64,000 nucleotides of DNA, taken from contig NZ_JALJWP010000001.1 of assembly GCF_024169245.1 (NCBI RefSeq), positions 1 to 64,000 of the forward strand. Direction: 5' to 3'. Positions within the stretch are counted from its first letter, which is position 1. Each line of letters begins with the position of its first letter. The notes under the pieces were generated by a model. That model saw nothing but the letters and a program-made list of their open reading frames with translations. It ran no database searches and was not told where the DNA came from. Positions 1-11,514 of the stretch are shown here, one piece after another. The DNA is from Pseudomonas koreensis (lineage in GTDB: Bacteria > Pseudomonadota > Gammaproteobacteria > Pseudomonadales > Pseudomonadaceae). The position numbers and the translations under genes are program-made.

Positions 1-117
1 AAACATTCTTATTCCGATTAATTTTCATTTATTATTCAACAACTTAGGTTTGACACTTATAAATACCAAGCTCAAACTCCGCCTTATATACGGTTAATAC
101 AGGGCAGGACTCCGATC

Positions 118-591
118 ATGAAAGGCGACATTACAGTCATCCAGCATCTCAACAAGATCCTTGCCAATGAGCTGGTCGCGATCAATCAGTACTTCCTGCA
201 TGCGCGCATGTACGAAGATTGGGGTCTGAACAAGCTCGGCAAGCACGAATACAAAGAATCCATTGACGAGATGAAGCACGCGGACAAGCTGATCAAGCGC
301 ATCCTGTTTCTCGAAGGCCTGCCGAACGTGCAGGACCTGGGCAAACTGCACATCGGCGAACACACCCGCGAAATGCTTGAGTGCGACCTGCGCATCGAAA
401 AGACCGGCCACGCCGATCTGAAAGCCGCCATTGCTCATTGCGAAACCGTTGGCGACTTTGGCAGCCGTGAACTGCTCGAAGACATCCTCGAGTCGGAAGA
501 AGAACACATCGACTGGCTGGAAACCCAGCTCGGCCTGATCGACAAGATCGGTCTGGAAAACTATCTGCAGTCGCAGATGGGCGAAGAATGA
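118..591 (+). CDS. bfr: Bacterioferritin
   Basis: Iron-storage ferritin subunit, 157 aa, the usual Bfr length. It forms a 24-mer shell in the cytoplasm, oxidises Fe(II) at a di-iron ferroxidase centre and stores it as mineral. All ferroxidase ligands fall at their family positions: E18, E51, H54, E94, E127 and H130. The haem-ligating Met52 is present in the SIDEMKHAD segment, so this is a haem-binding Bfr and not a plain ferritin. The start has a purine-rich AGGGCAGGA stretch about 10 nt upstream. The 117 nt before it are AT-rich, with a TTGACA at 50-55 but no well-spaced -10 that I would defend; iron control by Fur is likely from the family but no clear Fur box is seen. It converges on grxD, an iron-sulfur glutaredoxin gene, as in P. 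aeruginosa. Confidence 0.96.
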   Translation: MKGDITVIQHLNKILANELVAINQYFLHARMYEDWGLNKLGKHEYKESIDEMKHADKLIKRILFLEGLPNVQDLGKLHIGEHTREMLECDLRIEKTGHADLKAAIAHCETVGDFGSRELLEDILESEEEHIDWLETQLGLIDKIGLENYLQSQMGEE

Positions 592-618
592 TCTGACATT
601 CGCCGGATCCGAGACACT

Positions 619-655
619 AAAAAGCCCCGCCCTCTTTGGAGGTGCGGGGCTTTTT
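619..655 (+). terminator. Rho-independent terminator after bfr
   Basis: GC-rich inverted repeat (AAGCCCCGC ... GCGGGGCTT) flanked by A-tract and T-tract, directly after bfr. The A/T flanks make it plausible in both directions, so it can serve both bfr and the converging grxD. Confidence 0.85.
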
Positions 656-663
656 ATTGGCCG

Positions 664-710
664 AAGATCAAAAGATCGCAGCCTCGTTTCACTCGACAGC
701 TCCTACAGGA
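664..710. repeat. Single variant REP element
   Basis: Carries the GATCAAAAGATCGCAGCC and CAGCTCCTACAGG blocks found in the paired REPs at 6141-6218 and 25848-25920, but with a different middle. It lies between the bfr terminator and the end of grxD. Confidence 0.6.
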
Positions 711-718
711 GACGCGAG

Positions 719-1060
719 TCAGGCTTCGGACTTGTTCGCCGCAGCCGCTTCAACTGCCGCCTTGATGGTGCTTTGCAGCGAACCGTCTGCAGCCATCTCG
801 GTCATGATGTCGCTGCCGCCGACCAGCTCACCGCCGACCCACAGTTGCGGGAAAGTCGGCCAGTTGGCGTACTTTGGCAGGTTGGCGCGGATTTCCGGGT
901 TCTGCAGGATGTCCACGTACGCGAACTTTTCACCACAGGCCATCACAGCCTGCGCAGCCTTTGCGGAGAAGCCGCACTGCGGGGCATTCGGCGAGCCTTT
1001 CATGTAAAGCAGAATGGTGTTGTTGGCAATCTGCTCTTTAATCGTTTCGATGATATCCAT
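719..1060 (-). CDS. grxD: Monothiol glutaredoxin, Grx4/GrxD family
   Basis: 113 aa CGFS-type glutaredoxin. These proteins bind a bridging [2Fe-2S] cluster with glutathione and act in iron-sulfur cluster delivery. The CGFS active site is at residues 29-32, followed by the WPTFPQLWV cis-proline segment and the GGSDI glutathione-binding turn. The chosen ATG (MDIIETIKEQ) has a GAGGTG ribosome site just upstream. An open extension further upstream has no family resemblance and is rejected. It converges on bfr, which fits a shared iron theme. Confidence 0.95.
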   Translation of the reverse strand: MDIIETIKEQIANNTILLYMKGSPNAPQCGFSAKAAQAVMACGEKFAYVDILQNPEIRANLPKYANWPTFPQLWVGGELVGGSDIMTEMAADGSLQSTIKAAVEAAAANKSEA

Positions 1061-1157
1061 GGAGCACCTCGGCTGAACTTTCCGACTCAGAGGTCGGCAC
1101 GGTGGCGCATTGTAGCGGAATCCCGAGCGCCATGCTCGGTCTCCCCGACAGACCTGC

Positions 1158-3263
1158 TCAAGCCGCCGCAACCGTCACCGGTACGCCGTTCAGCGCCGCA
1201 TTGCCCGACAATTCGTCGAGCTGACATTCGTCGGTCAGGTCATTGGCGCTCGATCCCGGCTGGCCACTGGCGATCGCCATTTGCACGCCCGGGCGCGCAT
1301 GGCCCCAACCGTGCGGCAGGCTGACCACACCTTTCATCATGTCGAGACTGGCGAGCACCTCCACTTCGATCTGCCCGACCCGCGAGCTCACCCGGACCCG
1401 TTGCCCGTCGGCCAGACCACGGCTGGCCAGATCATCCGGGTGCATCAGCAATTGATGCCGTGGCTTGCCCTTCACCAATCGATGAAAGTTGTGCATCCAC
1501 GAGTTGTTACTGCGCACATGTCGACGGCCGATCATCAGCAATTCATCGGCAGCCGGCGCCTGCAACGCGGAAAAGCGTGCGAGGTCGGCGAGGATTTCTG
1601 GCGGTGCGGCCTGAATATGCTGATTCGGCGTTTTCAGGCGTGGCGCCAGATTCGGCTTGAGTGCGCCCAGATCAACGCCGTGCGGATGATCGAACAGCGT
1701 CGCCAGCGAAAGCTTGTGCCCGGACGCGTCACCGTAGCGGCCCATGCGCAGGCCCATGTCGATCATCTTCGCCGGCGGCATGGTCGGTTTCAGCTCTTTG
1801 CCGGTTTTCTCGGCGAACGCCTTTGCCAGCCCGACGAAGATCTCCCAGTCATGCAGCGCGCCCTCAGGCTTGGCGAGAATCGCGCGATTGAAGCGAGTGA
1901 CGTTGCGCACCGCGAACAGATTGAAGGTGGTGTCGTAGTGATCGTTCTCCAGCGCCGAAGTCGACGGCAGGATCAGATCGGCGTAGCGCGTAGTTTCGTT
2001 GATGTACAGGTCGATGCTGAGCATGAAGTCGAGGCCGTCCAGCGCCTGCTCCAATTGCCGGCCGTTGGGCGTCGACAACACCGGGTTGCCGGCCACGGTG
2101 ATCAACGCGCGGATCTGCCCTTCGCCTGCGGTGAGCATTTCTTCGGCCAGCGCCGACACCGGCAACTCGCCGCCGTATTCCGGCCGTCCGGAAACCCGGC
2201 TCTGCCACTTGTTGAAATGCCCGCCCGAGGTTGACGCCACCAGATCCACCGCGGGCTCGGTGCACAAGGCACCGCCAACGCGGTCGAGGTTGCCGGTGAC
2301 CAGGTTGATCAGTTGCACCAGCCAATGACACAAGGTGCCGAAGGCCTGGGTCGAAACGCCCATGCGTCCATAGCAGACCGCACTCGGCGCGGCAGCGAAG
2401 TGGCGCGCCAGTTGACGGATCTGCTCGGCAGGCACCGCGCAGAGCGGGCTCATGGCCTCGGCGCTGAACGCCGCCACCGCGCTGCGAACCTCGTCCAGGC
2501 CATCGACCGGCAAATGGCTGTCGCGGGTCAGACCTTCGCTGAACAGCGTATTGAGCATGCCGAACAGCAACGCCGCATCGCCGCCCGGGCGGACGAATAC
2601 ATGCTGATCAGCTATCGCTGCGGTTTCGCTGCGCCGCGGATCGACCACCACCACTTTGCCACCGCGTGCCTGAATAGCCTTCAGGCGTTTCTCGACATCC
2701 GGCACGGTCATGATGCTGCCGTTGGAGGCCAGCGGGTTGCCGCCGAGGATCAACATGAAATCGGTGTGATCGATGTCCGGAATCGGCAACAGCAAACCGT
2801 GGCCGTACATCAGGTAGCTGCTGAGGTGATGTGGCAATTGATCGACCGAGGTTGCCGAATAGCGATTGCGTGTTTTCAGCAAACCGAGGAAGTAGTTGCT
2901 GTGGGTCATCAGGCCGTAGTTGTGCACGCTCGGATTGCCCTGATAGACCGCAACGGCGTTCTGGCCATGACGTTCCTGAATCGCCGCCAGTTTCTCGGCC
3001 ACCAGAGCGAACGCCTCGTCCCATTCGATCGGCAGCCATTCGCTGCCGACCCGACGCATCGGCTGGCGGAGGCGATCCGGATCATTCTGGATATCTTGCA
3101 GGGCCACGGCTTTCGGGCAGATATGGCCACGACTGAAGGTATCGAGGGCATCGCCCTTGATCGAGGTGATTGCGACCTGACCATCGGTTTCTGTGGTTTC
3201 GATGGTCAGCCCGCAAATGGCTTCGCACAGGTGGCACGCACGGTGATGAAGAGTCTTGGTCAT
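1158..3263 (-). CDS. Molybdopterin-dependent oxidoreductase (formate dehydrogenase/nitrate reductase superfamily)
   Basis: 701 aa enzyme of the DMSO-reductase superfamily, expected to bind bis-MGD and one [4Fe-4S] cluster. The cluster motif is at the N terminus: C10-x2-C13-x3-C17 and C49 (GHICPKA). The molybdopterin core follows (LILGGNPLASNGS, VVVDPRRSETA), and a C-terminal cofactor-binding beta-barrel (molydop_binding) starts near residue 590. No Tat signal is visible, so it is probably cytoplasmic. At the usual metal-ligand region (RYSATSVDQLPHH) I see no Cys or Sec, so the substrate cannot be read from the sequence. The start at MTKTLHHRAC is preferred over an upstream ATG because the cluster motif then sits at the normal distance. 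Its place beside grxD/bfr matches P. aeruginosa. Confidence 0.88.
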   Translation of the reverse strand: MTKTLHHRACHLCEAICGLTIETTETDGQVAITSIKGDALDTFSRGHICPKAVALQDIQNDPDRLRQPMRRVGSEWLPIEWDEAFALVAEKLAAIQERHGQNAVAVYQGNPSVHNYGLMTHSNYFLGLLKTRNRYSATSVDQLPHHLSSYLMYGHGLLLPIPDIDHTDFMLILGGNPLASNGSIMTVPDVEKRLKAIQARGGKVVVVDPRRSETAAIADQHVFVRPGGDAALLFGMLNTLFSEGLTRDSHLPVDGLDEVRSAVAAFSAEAMSPLCAVPAEQIRQLARHFAAAPSAVCYGRMGVSTQAFGTLCHWLVQLINLVTGNLDRVGGALCTEPAVDLVASTSGGHFNKWQSRVSGRPEYGGELPVSALAEEMLTAGEGQIRALITVAGNPVLSTPNGRQLEQALDGLDFMLSIDLYINETTRYADLILPSTSALENDHYDTTFNLFAVRNVTRFNRAILAKPEGALHDWEIFVGLAKAFAEKTGKELKPTMPPAKMIDMGLRMGRYGDASGHKLSLATLFDHPHGVDLGALKPNLAPRLKTPNQHIQAAPPEILADLARFSALQAPAADELLMIGRRHVRSNNSWMHNFHRLVKGKPRHQLLMHPDDLASRGLADGQRVRVSSRVGQIEVEVLASLDMMKGVVSLPHGWGHARPGVQMAIASGQPGSSANDLTDECQLDELSGNAALNGVPVTVAAA

Positions 3264-3398
3264 GGCCAGTCTCTGTCTTGTTCGGGAGCAGGCAATCACG
3301 CCCGCGGGAACAAAACTATGGCCCGTGCGCAGAGGCGGCGCCAGCGACGTTCGTCTTGTGAATCGACGGTTATCAGGACAGCCGATAAATCGCCGCGA

Positions 3399-3689
3399 TC
3401 AGTTCGGCGGCAACTGCGGCGGTGCTGCCAGCTGGATTTCCTGGATGGTTTCAATCTGCTCGTGAGCGACGTGCACGCCGGTGAGTTCGCCGATCAAGCG
3501 CCAATGCTCATCGAGCCCGGCGCTGATGGTGGCCATGCGATCGATCATGTGCCGACCGGCGGATTTCACCACTTCGTCTTCACTGCGCAGCAACTCGAAA
3601 GACATCGAGGTGACCGAGGCGGTGAGATGGGTCAGAGAGCGAGCCGTGTGGCCCAGCAGTTCCATTAACAGTTTTTCTTTCGATTCCAT
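3399..3689 (-). CDS. Small helical protein of unknown function
   Basis: 96 aa, predicted all-helical apart from a Pro/Gln-rich tail (APPQLPPN). The middle (LLGHTARSLTHLTASV) resembles the four-helix layout of small Pseudomonas-only proteins such as the DUF6124 group, but I cannot assign it to that family with certainty. No signal peptide, membrane segment or catalytic motif. An AGGAAG ribosome site lies about 8 nt before the ATG. It follows the divergent space ahead of argF and has no operon partner. Confidence 0.6.
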   Translation of the reverse strand: MESKEKLLMELLGHTARSLTHLTASVTSMSFELLRSEDEVVKSAGRHMIDRMATISAGLDEHWRLIGELTGVHVAHEQIETIQEIQLAAPPQLPPN

Positions 3690-3952
3690 GCGGAGGCTTC
3701 CTGCGTCGCTCGAAACTTATTTATAACCCAGCACTTTGCTTTAGCAAATGTTTCAGTCTGAACATCCGACCAAGCGAATCCATGGCGCAGCGTTCACAAA
3801 CCGACCAGGACCGCTGCGTTGCCGTCGCGGCGCATTGCCAAGCGCGGCGGGGCCAGTGTACAAAGAGGCTCACCGCTGTACTGAATCCGGCGTCAAATTG
3901 CGTGATCGAAATGCTCGGTTCGCGCTCCGAATCCCGCTGAAAAAGTACCCTA

Positions 3953-3968
3953 TTGGCATAACGCGACA
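3953..3968 (-). promoter_or_regulatory. Candidate ArgR half-site upstream of argF
   Basis: Read on the minus strand, TGTCGC-N8-AA matches the half-site reported for Pseudomonas ArgR, about 125 bp before the argF ATG. A second, weaker TGTC lies at 3974-3977. argF is a classic arginine-repressed gene, so the position makes sense. The rest of the 3690-4093 gap (404 bp) shows no gene, tRNA or repeat that I can support. Confidence 0.4.
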
Positions 3969-4093
3969 TTTAGTGTCAATATCGCGCCTTCCCCCCATTT
4001 TCGTCGCCCCGTGCGGCTTACGCCGCAGGTCTCGCCCGTTGTTCCGTTAAACAAGGCTTTGAGCATCTGCGGTCTGTAGCAAAAAGGTAGTCA

Positions 4094-5017
4094 ATGATGA
4101 GCGCAAGGCACTTTCTCTCCCTGATGGATTGCACGCCCGAAGAGCTGGTCAGCGTGATCCGTCGAGGCGTTGAGCTCAAGGACCTGCGTAACCGCGGCGT
4201 ACTGTTCGAGCCTCTGAAAAACCGCGTGCTGGGGATGATCTTCGAGAAATCCTCGACACGTACAAGGATCTCCTTCGAGGCCGGGATGATCCAGCTCGGC
4301 GGCCAGGCGATCTTCCTGTCCCCGCGCGACACCCAACTGGGCCGTGGCGAGCCGATCAGCGACTGCGCCATCGTCATGTCGAGCATGCTCGATGCGGTGA
4401 TGATCCGCACCTTCGCCCACAGCACCCTGACCGAATTCGCCGCTAACTCGCGCGTGCCGGTGATCAACGGCCTGTCCGATGATCTGCACCCGTGCCAGTT
4501 GCTCGCTGACATGCAGACCTTTCTTGAGCACCGTGGCTCGATCCAGGGCAAGACCGTGGCCTGGATCGGTGACGGCAACAATATGTGCAACAGCTATATA
4601 GAAGCGGCGATCCAGTTCGACTTCCAGCTGCGCGTCGCCTGCCCGGAAGGTTACGAGCCGAACCCTGAGTTTGTCGCCAGGGCTAGTGATCGCGTAACCA
4701 TCGTGCGTGATCCACAAGACGCCGTACGCGGCGCGCATCTGGTCAGCACCGACGTCTGGACTTCGATGGGTCAGGAAGAGGAAACTGCCAAGCGCCTCAA
4801 GCTGTTCGCGCCGTTCCAGGTCAACCGTGCCCTGCTCGACCTCGCTGCCGAGGACGTGCTGTTCATGCACTGCCTGCCGGCGCACCGTGGCGAAGAAATC
4901 AGTCTCGACCTGCTCGATGACCCGCGCTCCGTCGCCTGGGATCAGGCAGAAAACCGTCTCCACGCACAGAAGGCCCTGCTCGAGTTCCTCGTCGAACCGG
5001 CATATCACCACGCATGA
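4094..5017 (+). CDS. argF: Ornithine carbamoyltransferase
   Basis: 307 aa anabolic OTCase. It joins ornithine and carbamoyl phosphate to give citrulline in cytoplasmic arginine synthesis. Seen: the carbamoyl-phosphate loop KSSTRTR near residue 52, the HPCQ motif, the dinucleotide-like WIGDGNN segment, and [10 protein letters not shown] near residue 264 carrying the ornithine-binding Cys. Length is normal for the family. Two ATGs are adjacent (MMSAR), and the second may be used. The stop codon overlaps the start of the next gene (ATGA), so the ABC ATPase is probably translationally coupled. Confidence 0.97.
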   Translation: MMSARHFLSLMDCTPEELVSVIRRGVELKDLRNRGVLFEPLKNRVLGMIFEKSSTRTRISFEAGMIQLGGQAIFLSPRDTQLGRGEPISDCAIVMSSMLDAVMIRTFAHSTLTEFAANSRVPVINGLSDDLHPCQLLADMQTFLEHRGSIQGKTVAWIGDGNNMCNSYIEAAIQFDFQLRVACPEGYEPNPEFVARASDRVTIVRDPQDAVRGAHLVSTDVWTSMGQEEETAKRLKLFAPFQVNRALLDLAAEDVLFMHCLPAHRGEEISLDLLDDPRSVAWDQAENRLHAQKALLEFLVEPAYHHA

Positions 5018-6123
5018 GCCATGAATTACTGCTGAACCTGCGCAACCTCGCTTGCGGCTATCAAGATCAACGCGTGGTGCAGAACCTCAATCTGCACCTC
5101 AACGCCGGTGACATAGGGTGCCTGCTCGGCTCGTCCGGCTGCGGCAAGACCACCACCCTGCGCGCCATCGCCGGTTTCGAACCGGTGCATGAAGGCGAAA
5201 TCACCCTCGGTGGCGAAACCCTCTCCAGCGCCGGTTTCACCCTGGCGCCGGAGAAACGTCGGATCGGCATGGTGTTTCAGGACTACGCGCTGTTCCCGCA
5301 CCTGAGCGTGGCCGACAACATCGCCTTCGGCATTCGCAAGCACCCACACAAGACGCGCGTGGTCGAGGAACTGCTGGAACTGGTCAATCTGAAGAACCTC
5401 GGCAAGCGCTTCCCCCACGAGTTGTCCGGCGGCCAGCAACAGCGGGTCGCCCTCGCCCGCGCCCTGGCGCCGGAGCCGCAACTGCTGCTGCTCGACGAGC
5501 CGTTCTCCAACCTCGATGGCGAGTTGCGCCGCAAGCTCAGCCATGAGGTGAGGGACATTCTCAAGGCCCGTGGCACCAGCGCGATTCTGGTCACCCACGA
5601 TCAGGAAGAGGCCTTCGCCGTCAGCGATCACGTTGGTGTATTCAAGGAAGGTCGGCTGGAACAGTGGGACACGCCCTACAACCTCTATCACGAACCGGCG
5701 ACGCCATATGTCGCCAGTTTCATCGGTCAGGGTTACTTCATTCGCGGCCAGCTTATCAGCCCGGAATCGGTGCAGACCGAGCTGGGTGAACTGCGCGGCA
5801 ATCGCGCTTACACCTGGCCGATCGGCGGTGCGGTGGATGTGCTGTTGCGTCCGGATGACATTGTCTATGCGCCGGACAGCGCATTGCAGGCGCAGATTGT
5901 CGGCAAGACGTTTTTGGGCGCGGCCACCCTGTACCGCCTGCAATTGCCGACCGGGGCGCAGCTGGAATCGATCTTCCCCAGCCATGCCGATCATCTGGTC
6001 GGCGCGCAGGTCGGGATTCGCGTAGCGGCGGATCACCTGGTGCTGTTCCAGGCGTCCGGCAGCACGGCGGCGCAGATTCCGGCGGTGGAAAACGGCGTCC
6101 GCCGATTCAGCACCAGCCTCTGA
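5014..6123 (+). CDS. ABC transporter ATP-binding protein, FbpC/PotA-like
   Basis: 369 aa importer ATPase. Walker [10 protein letters not shown] near residue 38, Q-loop VFQDYALFP, signature LSGGQQQRV, Walker B LLLLDEP and the switch His in VTHDQEEA are all present. A C-terminal TOBE-type regulatory domain (about residues 260-350) is typical of iron(III), polyamine or sugar importers. The ATGA overlap with argF ties its expression to arginine synthesis. No permease or binding protein gene is nearby, so the transported substrate and partners are unknown. The argF neighbour is conserved in Pseudomonas, which suggests a real link and not a chance fusion. Confidence 0.9.
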   Translation: MSHELLLNLRNLACGYQDQRVVQNLNLHLNAGDIGCLLGSSGCGKTTTLRAIAGFEPVHEGEITLGGETLSSAGFTLAPEKRRIGMVFQDYALFPHLSVADNIAFGIRKHPHKTRVVEELLELVNLKNLGKRFPHELSGGQQQRVALARALAPEPQLLLLDEPFSNLDGELRRKLSHEVRDILKARGTSAILVTHDQEEAFAVSDHVGVFKEGRLEQWDTPYNLYHEPATPYVASFIGQGYFIRGQLISPESVQTELGELRGNRAYTWPIGGAVDVLLRPDDIVYAPDSALQAQIVGKTFLGAATLYRLQLPTGAQLESIFPSHADHLVGAQVGIRVAADHLVLFQASGSTAAQIPAVENGVRRFSTSL

Positions 6124-6140
6124 TCGAACACCCTTCCCGT

Positions 6141-6218
6141 GTAGGAGCTGCCGAAGGCTGCGATCTTTTGATCTTGATCTTGAAAGTCAAAAGATCGCAG
6201 CCTTCGGCAGCTCCTACA
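6141..6218. repeat. Paired inverted REP element
   Basis: Two arms of about 33 bp in inverted orientation, starting GTAGGAGCTGCCGAAGG and ending with its complement. The same unit recurs at 25848-25920. It lies between the convergent ABC ATPase and phzF-like genes and could form a strong hairpin in either transcript. Confidence 0.9.
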
Positions 6219-6231
6219 GGAGGGATTGCGG

Positions 6232-7014
6232 TCAGCTCAGATGCAGGGTGCCGCTGGCCACCAGCGTCGCATTGCCGCCAATCTTCACCCGCTCACCCTC
6301 CAATCGACAGAACAACTCCCCGCCCCGCGCCGAGCGCTGGCACGCGGTCAGGTTCGACTTGCCCAAGCGCTTGGCCCAATACGGAATCAGGCTGCAATGC
6401 GTCGAACCGGTCACCGGGTCTTCATTGATGCCGATCGCCGGGGCGAAATAGCGCGAGACGAAGTCATGCTGATTGCCACGCGCAGTAACGATCGCGCCCA
6501 GCCACGGCAGTTTCGCCAGCGCGGCCATGTCCGGCTTGCAGTCGAGCACGGCTTGTTCCGACTCCAGCACCACGAACAATTCGTTGGAGCCGAGCACATC
6601 AACCGCCTCAACGCCGAGCGCCCGCTCGACATCCAGCGTCACGCCGATTTCCGAGGGGATGATCGTCGGGAAATCCAGCCACAAGCGGTCGCCCTCGCGG
6701 CTGACACTCAGCGCGCCAGACTTGCAGGTGAAGTCGATGCGCTCGGCACTTTCCTTATGGATTTCGAACAGCACAAACGCGCTGGCCAGGGTCGCGTGTC
6801 CGCACAACGGCACTTCAGTGGTCGGGGTAAACCAGCGGATATGCCAGGCCTGGCCTTCGCGAACGAGAAATGCGGTTTCCGCCAGGTTGTGTTCGGCGGC
6901 AATTTTCTGCATCAAGTCATCGGCCAGCCAGCTGTCGAGCCGATAGACCATCGCCGGGTTGCCACTGAACGGCCGATCGCTGAAAGCGTCGACCTGATGA
7001 AACGCAAGCTGCAT
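6232..7014 (-). CDS. PhzF family isomerase-like protein
   Basis: 260 aa member of the PhzF/diaminopimelate-epimerase fold family. It opens with the signature FHQVDAFSDRPFSGNPA and has the conserved HNLAETAF (proposed catalytic Glu) and CGHATLA segments. A second-lobe motif DPVTGSTHCSL is near residue 200. PhzF itself isomerises DHHA in phenazine synthesis, but most family members outside phenazine clusters have unknown substrates, and no phz genes are nearby. An AGGGAG ribosome site precedes the ATG. Confidence 0.9.
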   Translation of the reverse strand: MQLAFHQVDAFSDRPFSGNPAMVYRLDSWLADDLMQKIAAEHNLAETAFLVREGQAWHIRWFTPTTEVPLCGHATLASAFVLFEIHKESAERIDFTCKSGALSVSREGDRLWLDFPTIIPSEIGVTLDVERALGVEAVDVLGSNELFVVLESEQAVLDCKPDMAALAKLPWLGAIVTARGNQHDFVSRYFAPAIGINEDPVTGSTHCSLIPYWAKRLGKSNLTACQRSARGGELFCRLEGERVKIGGNATLVASGTLHLS

Positions 7015-7113
7015 GATTTTCTCCCTGAATTGGTCGATCGAGCATGCAACGGCGGCCCGGATCAGTGCCAGTGACAGAAGCGCAATTTTTTCTTCATACA
7101 GCTGGCGCGCATT

Positions 7114-7584
7114 TTAAGCCCGGCCGATATCGGCGAACTGCGCCTGGGTGTGCTCGGCCAGCACCGCCGGTGCCAATTCCACTTCCAGTCCTCGCCGCCC
7201 GGCACTCACATAAATAGTCGCGAACCCCTGAGCGGAATTATCGATGAAGGTACGCAGGCGTTTCTTCTGCCCGAGCGGGCTGATGCCGCCCAACAGGTAG
7301 CCAGTGGAACGTTGCGCAGCAGCCGGATCGGCCATTTCGGCTTTTTTCACTCCGGCGGCGTGCGCCAGCCCTTTGAGGTCGAGCGTTCCGACGACCGGCA
7401 CCACAGCCACCAGCAATTCACCTTTTTCACTGGCGGCCAGCAGGGTTTTGAACACCTGCGCCGGTTCGAGTCCGAGCTTCTCCGCTGCCTCCAGCCCGTA
7501 GGACGCGGCCTTCGGATCATGTTCGAAACTGTGCACGCGATGTTCGGCACGAACTTTTTTCAACAAGTCCAACGCTGGGGTCAT
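7114..7584 (-). CDS. ybaK: Cys-tRNA(Pro)/Cys-tRNA(Cys) deacylase
   Basis: 156 aa YbaK/EbsC-type editing enzyme. It hydrolyses mischarged Cys-tRNA(Pro) in trans. Family marks: an N-terminal TPALDLL segment, VFKTLLA, the catalytic-region Lys in [11 protein letters not shown], and the [17 protein letters not shown] block. Length matches the family (about 157 aa). A GGAG ribosome site precedes the ATG. It has the same orientation as the PhzF gene, 99 bp away. Confidence 0.93.
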   Translation of the reverse strand: MTPALDLLKKVRAEHRVHSFEHDPKAASYGLEAAEKLGLEPAQVFKTLLAASEKGELLVAVVPVVGTLDLKGLAHAAGVKKAEMADPAAAQRSTGYLLGGISPLGQKKRLRTFIDNSAQGFATIYVSAGRRGLEVELAPAVLAEHTQAQFADIGRA

Positions 7585-7764
7585 GGCAGCTCCGGGTTCG
7601 GCAATCTCAGAAAAAACCTGCGGCCGATTCTAGGTCATCAATCGGCAAAAGGCTCTAGCGCCGCCCGCGATTCCCGCGGCTCGGCGGCATATTCAGTCAA
7701 CCACCTGCGCTGATCATTCACACAGCGAATAGTTTTATTGTGACCGGCGGTTCACTTTCGACCT

Positions 7765-7793
7765 TTGACAGGTTTGTTTCTTGTCTATATTTT
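7765..7793 (+). promoter_or_regulatory. Probable sigma-70 promoter of glpF
   Basis: TTGACA at 7765-7770, 17-nt spacer, TATTTT at 7788-7793 (TATATT two bases earlier is an alternative). It is followed by TTTTTCGAATCTGAA, a degenerate GlpR-like half-site. The resulting leader is about 130 nt. Confidence 0.55.
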
Positions 7794-7916
7794 TTCGAAT
7801 CTGAATAATGTAAGAATTATGGTCAACGCAGTACCCAGCAGTAACCCGGGAACCGAATGGGGATTCCAACCCGGTGAAGATCGCGCCCTGCTCCGTTGGC
7901 AAGGCGCCACACAAGA

Positions 7917-7929
7917 AAAAGAACCGAGG
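7917..7929 (+). promoter_or_regulatory. A-rich leader element with Shine-Dalgarno, glpF
   Basis: AAAAGAACCGAGG ends 6 nt before the glpF ATG and recurs exactly 7 nt before the glpD ATG (11495-11507). The stretch upstream, AAGAAAAA, fits the AAnAAnAA pattern bound by Hfq/Crc in catabolite repression of Pseudomonas. Confidence 0.5.
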
Positions 7930-7935
7930 TTTTCA

Positions 7936-10367
<2,432 letters not shown>

Positions 10368-10462
10368 GCCAACGTGCAGTTCCAGAAGGGTATCAAACTG
10401 GTAGGGAGCAGATTCCTGCGGCATCATGGGCAAATTTTGCTTGGCAGCCCAAAGGAAGCCCC

Positions 10463-11218
10463 ATGAATCTGCCTCCCCGTCAGCAGCAAATCCTCGAGCT
10501 GGTCCGCGAACGCGGCTATGTGAGCATCGAGGAAATGGCCACGCTGTTCGTTGTCACCCCGCAAACCATCCGCCGCGACATCAATCAGCTCGCGGAAGCC
10601 AATCTGCTGCGTCGCTACCACGGTGGCGCCGCTTACGATTCCAGTGTCGAAAACACCGCGTATGCGATGCGTGCCGATCAGATGCGCGATGAAAAGCAAC
10701 GTATCGGTGAAGCCATTGCCGCGCAGATCCCCGATCACGCCTCGCTGTTCATCAATATCGGTACGACCACCGAATCGATCGCTCGCGCCCTGCTCAATCA
10801 CAGTCACCTGAAGATCATCACCAACAACCTGCATGTCGCCTCGATGCTCAGCGCCAAGGATGATTTCGATGTGCTGCTGACCGGCGGTAACGTGCGGCGT
10901 GACGGCGGTGTGGTCGGTCAGGCGAGCGTGGACTTCATCAACCAATTTAAGGTCGATTTCGCCCTGGTCGGCATCAGCGGGATCGATGAGGACGGCAGCC
11001 TGCTCGACTTCGATTATCAGGAAGTGCGGGTGAGCCAGGCGATCATTGCCAACGCGCGGCAGGTGATCCTGGCGGCGGACTCGAGCAAGTTCGGGCGCAA
11101 TGCAATGATTAGACTAGGGCCGATCAGCCTGATCGATTGCCTGGTCACCGATCAGCAACCGGTGCCGGCGCTGGCGCAGTTGCTGAGCCAGCACAAGATT
11201 CGCCTGGAAGTCGTCTAG
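10463..11218 (+). CDS. glpR: Glycerol-3-phosphate regulon repressor, DeoR family
   Basis: 251 aa repressor. The N-terminal DeoR helix-turn-helix spans about residues 5-55 ([27 protein letters not shown]), and the effector domain follows, with the phospho-sugar-binding [10 protein letters not shown] and the late DYQEVRV and ADSSKFGR motifs. Family knowledge: G3P binding releases it from glp promoters. It sits between glpK and glpD, and candidate operators lie in the gap just downstream, before glpD. An AAGGAAG ribosome site precedes the ATG. Confidence 0.95.
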   Translation: MNLPPRQQQILELVRERGYVSIEEMATLFVVTPQTIRRDINQLAEANLLRRYHGGAAYDSSVENTAYAMRADQMRDEKQRIGEAIAAQIPDHASLFINIGTTTESIARALLNHSHLKIITNNLHVASMLSAKDDFDVLLTGGNVRRDGGVVGQASVDFINQFKVDFALVGISGIDEDGSLLDFDYQEVRVSQAIIANARQVILAADSSKFGRNAMIRLGPISLIDCLVTDQQPVPALAQLLSQHKIRLEVV

Positions 11219-11224
11219 TTGCTT

Positions 11225-11328
11225 GTTCCCACGCTCCGCGTGGGAATGCAGCCCGGGACGCTCTGCGTCCCACTCCAAAAGCCGACGCAGAGCGTCGATG
11301 GATGCATTCCCACGCGGAGCATGGGAAC
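11225..11328. repeat. Intergenic palindromic repeat, second REP class
   Basis: Outer arms GTTCCCACGCTCCGCGTGGG (11225) and its near-complement (ending 11328) enclose inner arms GGGACGCTCTGCGTCCC and GACGCAGAGCGTC. The unit is a nested palindrome unlike the TAGGAGCTGCC class. It starts 7 nt after the glpR stop. Confidence 0.8.
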
Positions 11329-11363
11329 GATCGGTTACAGCCTCCGCGCTTTTGCGCGCATTT

Positions 11364-11377
11364 AATGTTCGAATATT
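11364..11377. promoter_or_regulatory. Candidate GlpR operator half-site 1
   Basis: AATGTTCGAATATT matches the TGTTCG core of the E. coli GlpR consensus. It lies about 140 bp before the glpD ATG. A further half-site, AATCGAACGT, is at 11409-11418. Confidence 0.45.
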
Positions 11378-11460
11378 TTCCTTTCTCTGCCCTTCGATGA
11401 GTTTTTTCAATCGAACGTGACTGGCTGTGCGCGTCTTTATGGGCTACCATTTTCGCAAAT

Positions 11461-11474
11461 GAACATTAATGTTC
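11461..11474. promoter_or_regulatory. Candidate GlpR operator, perfect palindrome
   Basis: GAACATTAATGTTC is a perfect 14-bp palindrome, extended by GATTT on the right. It is 40 bp upstream of glpD, where a repressor would block transcription. The half-sites point outward compared with the E. coli arrangement. Confidence 0.5.
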
Positions 11475-11494
11475 GATTTCCAAGACATAAAACC

Positions 11495-11507
11495 AAAAGA
11501 ACCGAGG
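11495..11507 (+). promoter_or_regulatory. A-rich leader element with Shine-Dalgarno, glpD
   Basis: Exact 13-nt match to the element before glpF, covering the ribosome site GAGG. It suggests shared post-transcriptional control. Confidence 0.5.
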
Positions 11508-11514
11508 CCAGCCG

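Noticed and set aside
1..117. Fur box upstream of bfr
   Set aside because: The AT-rich stretch has only weak resemblance to the Fur consensus.
1158..3263. Selenocysteine enzyme
   Set aside because: No in-frame TGA at the expected active-site region.
6232..7014. Phenazine biosynthesis gene cluster
   Set aside because: PhzF-like proteins are common alone; no other phz gene is in the window.
7819..7935. In-frame 39-codon extension of glpF
   Set aside because: The internal ATG has a clear ribosome site and the family start; the extension has no hydrophobic or conserved content.
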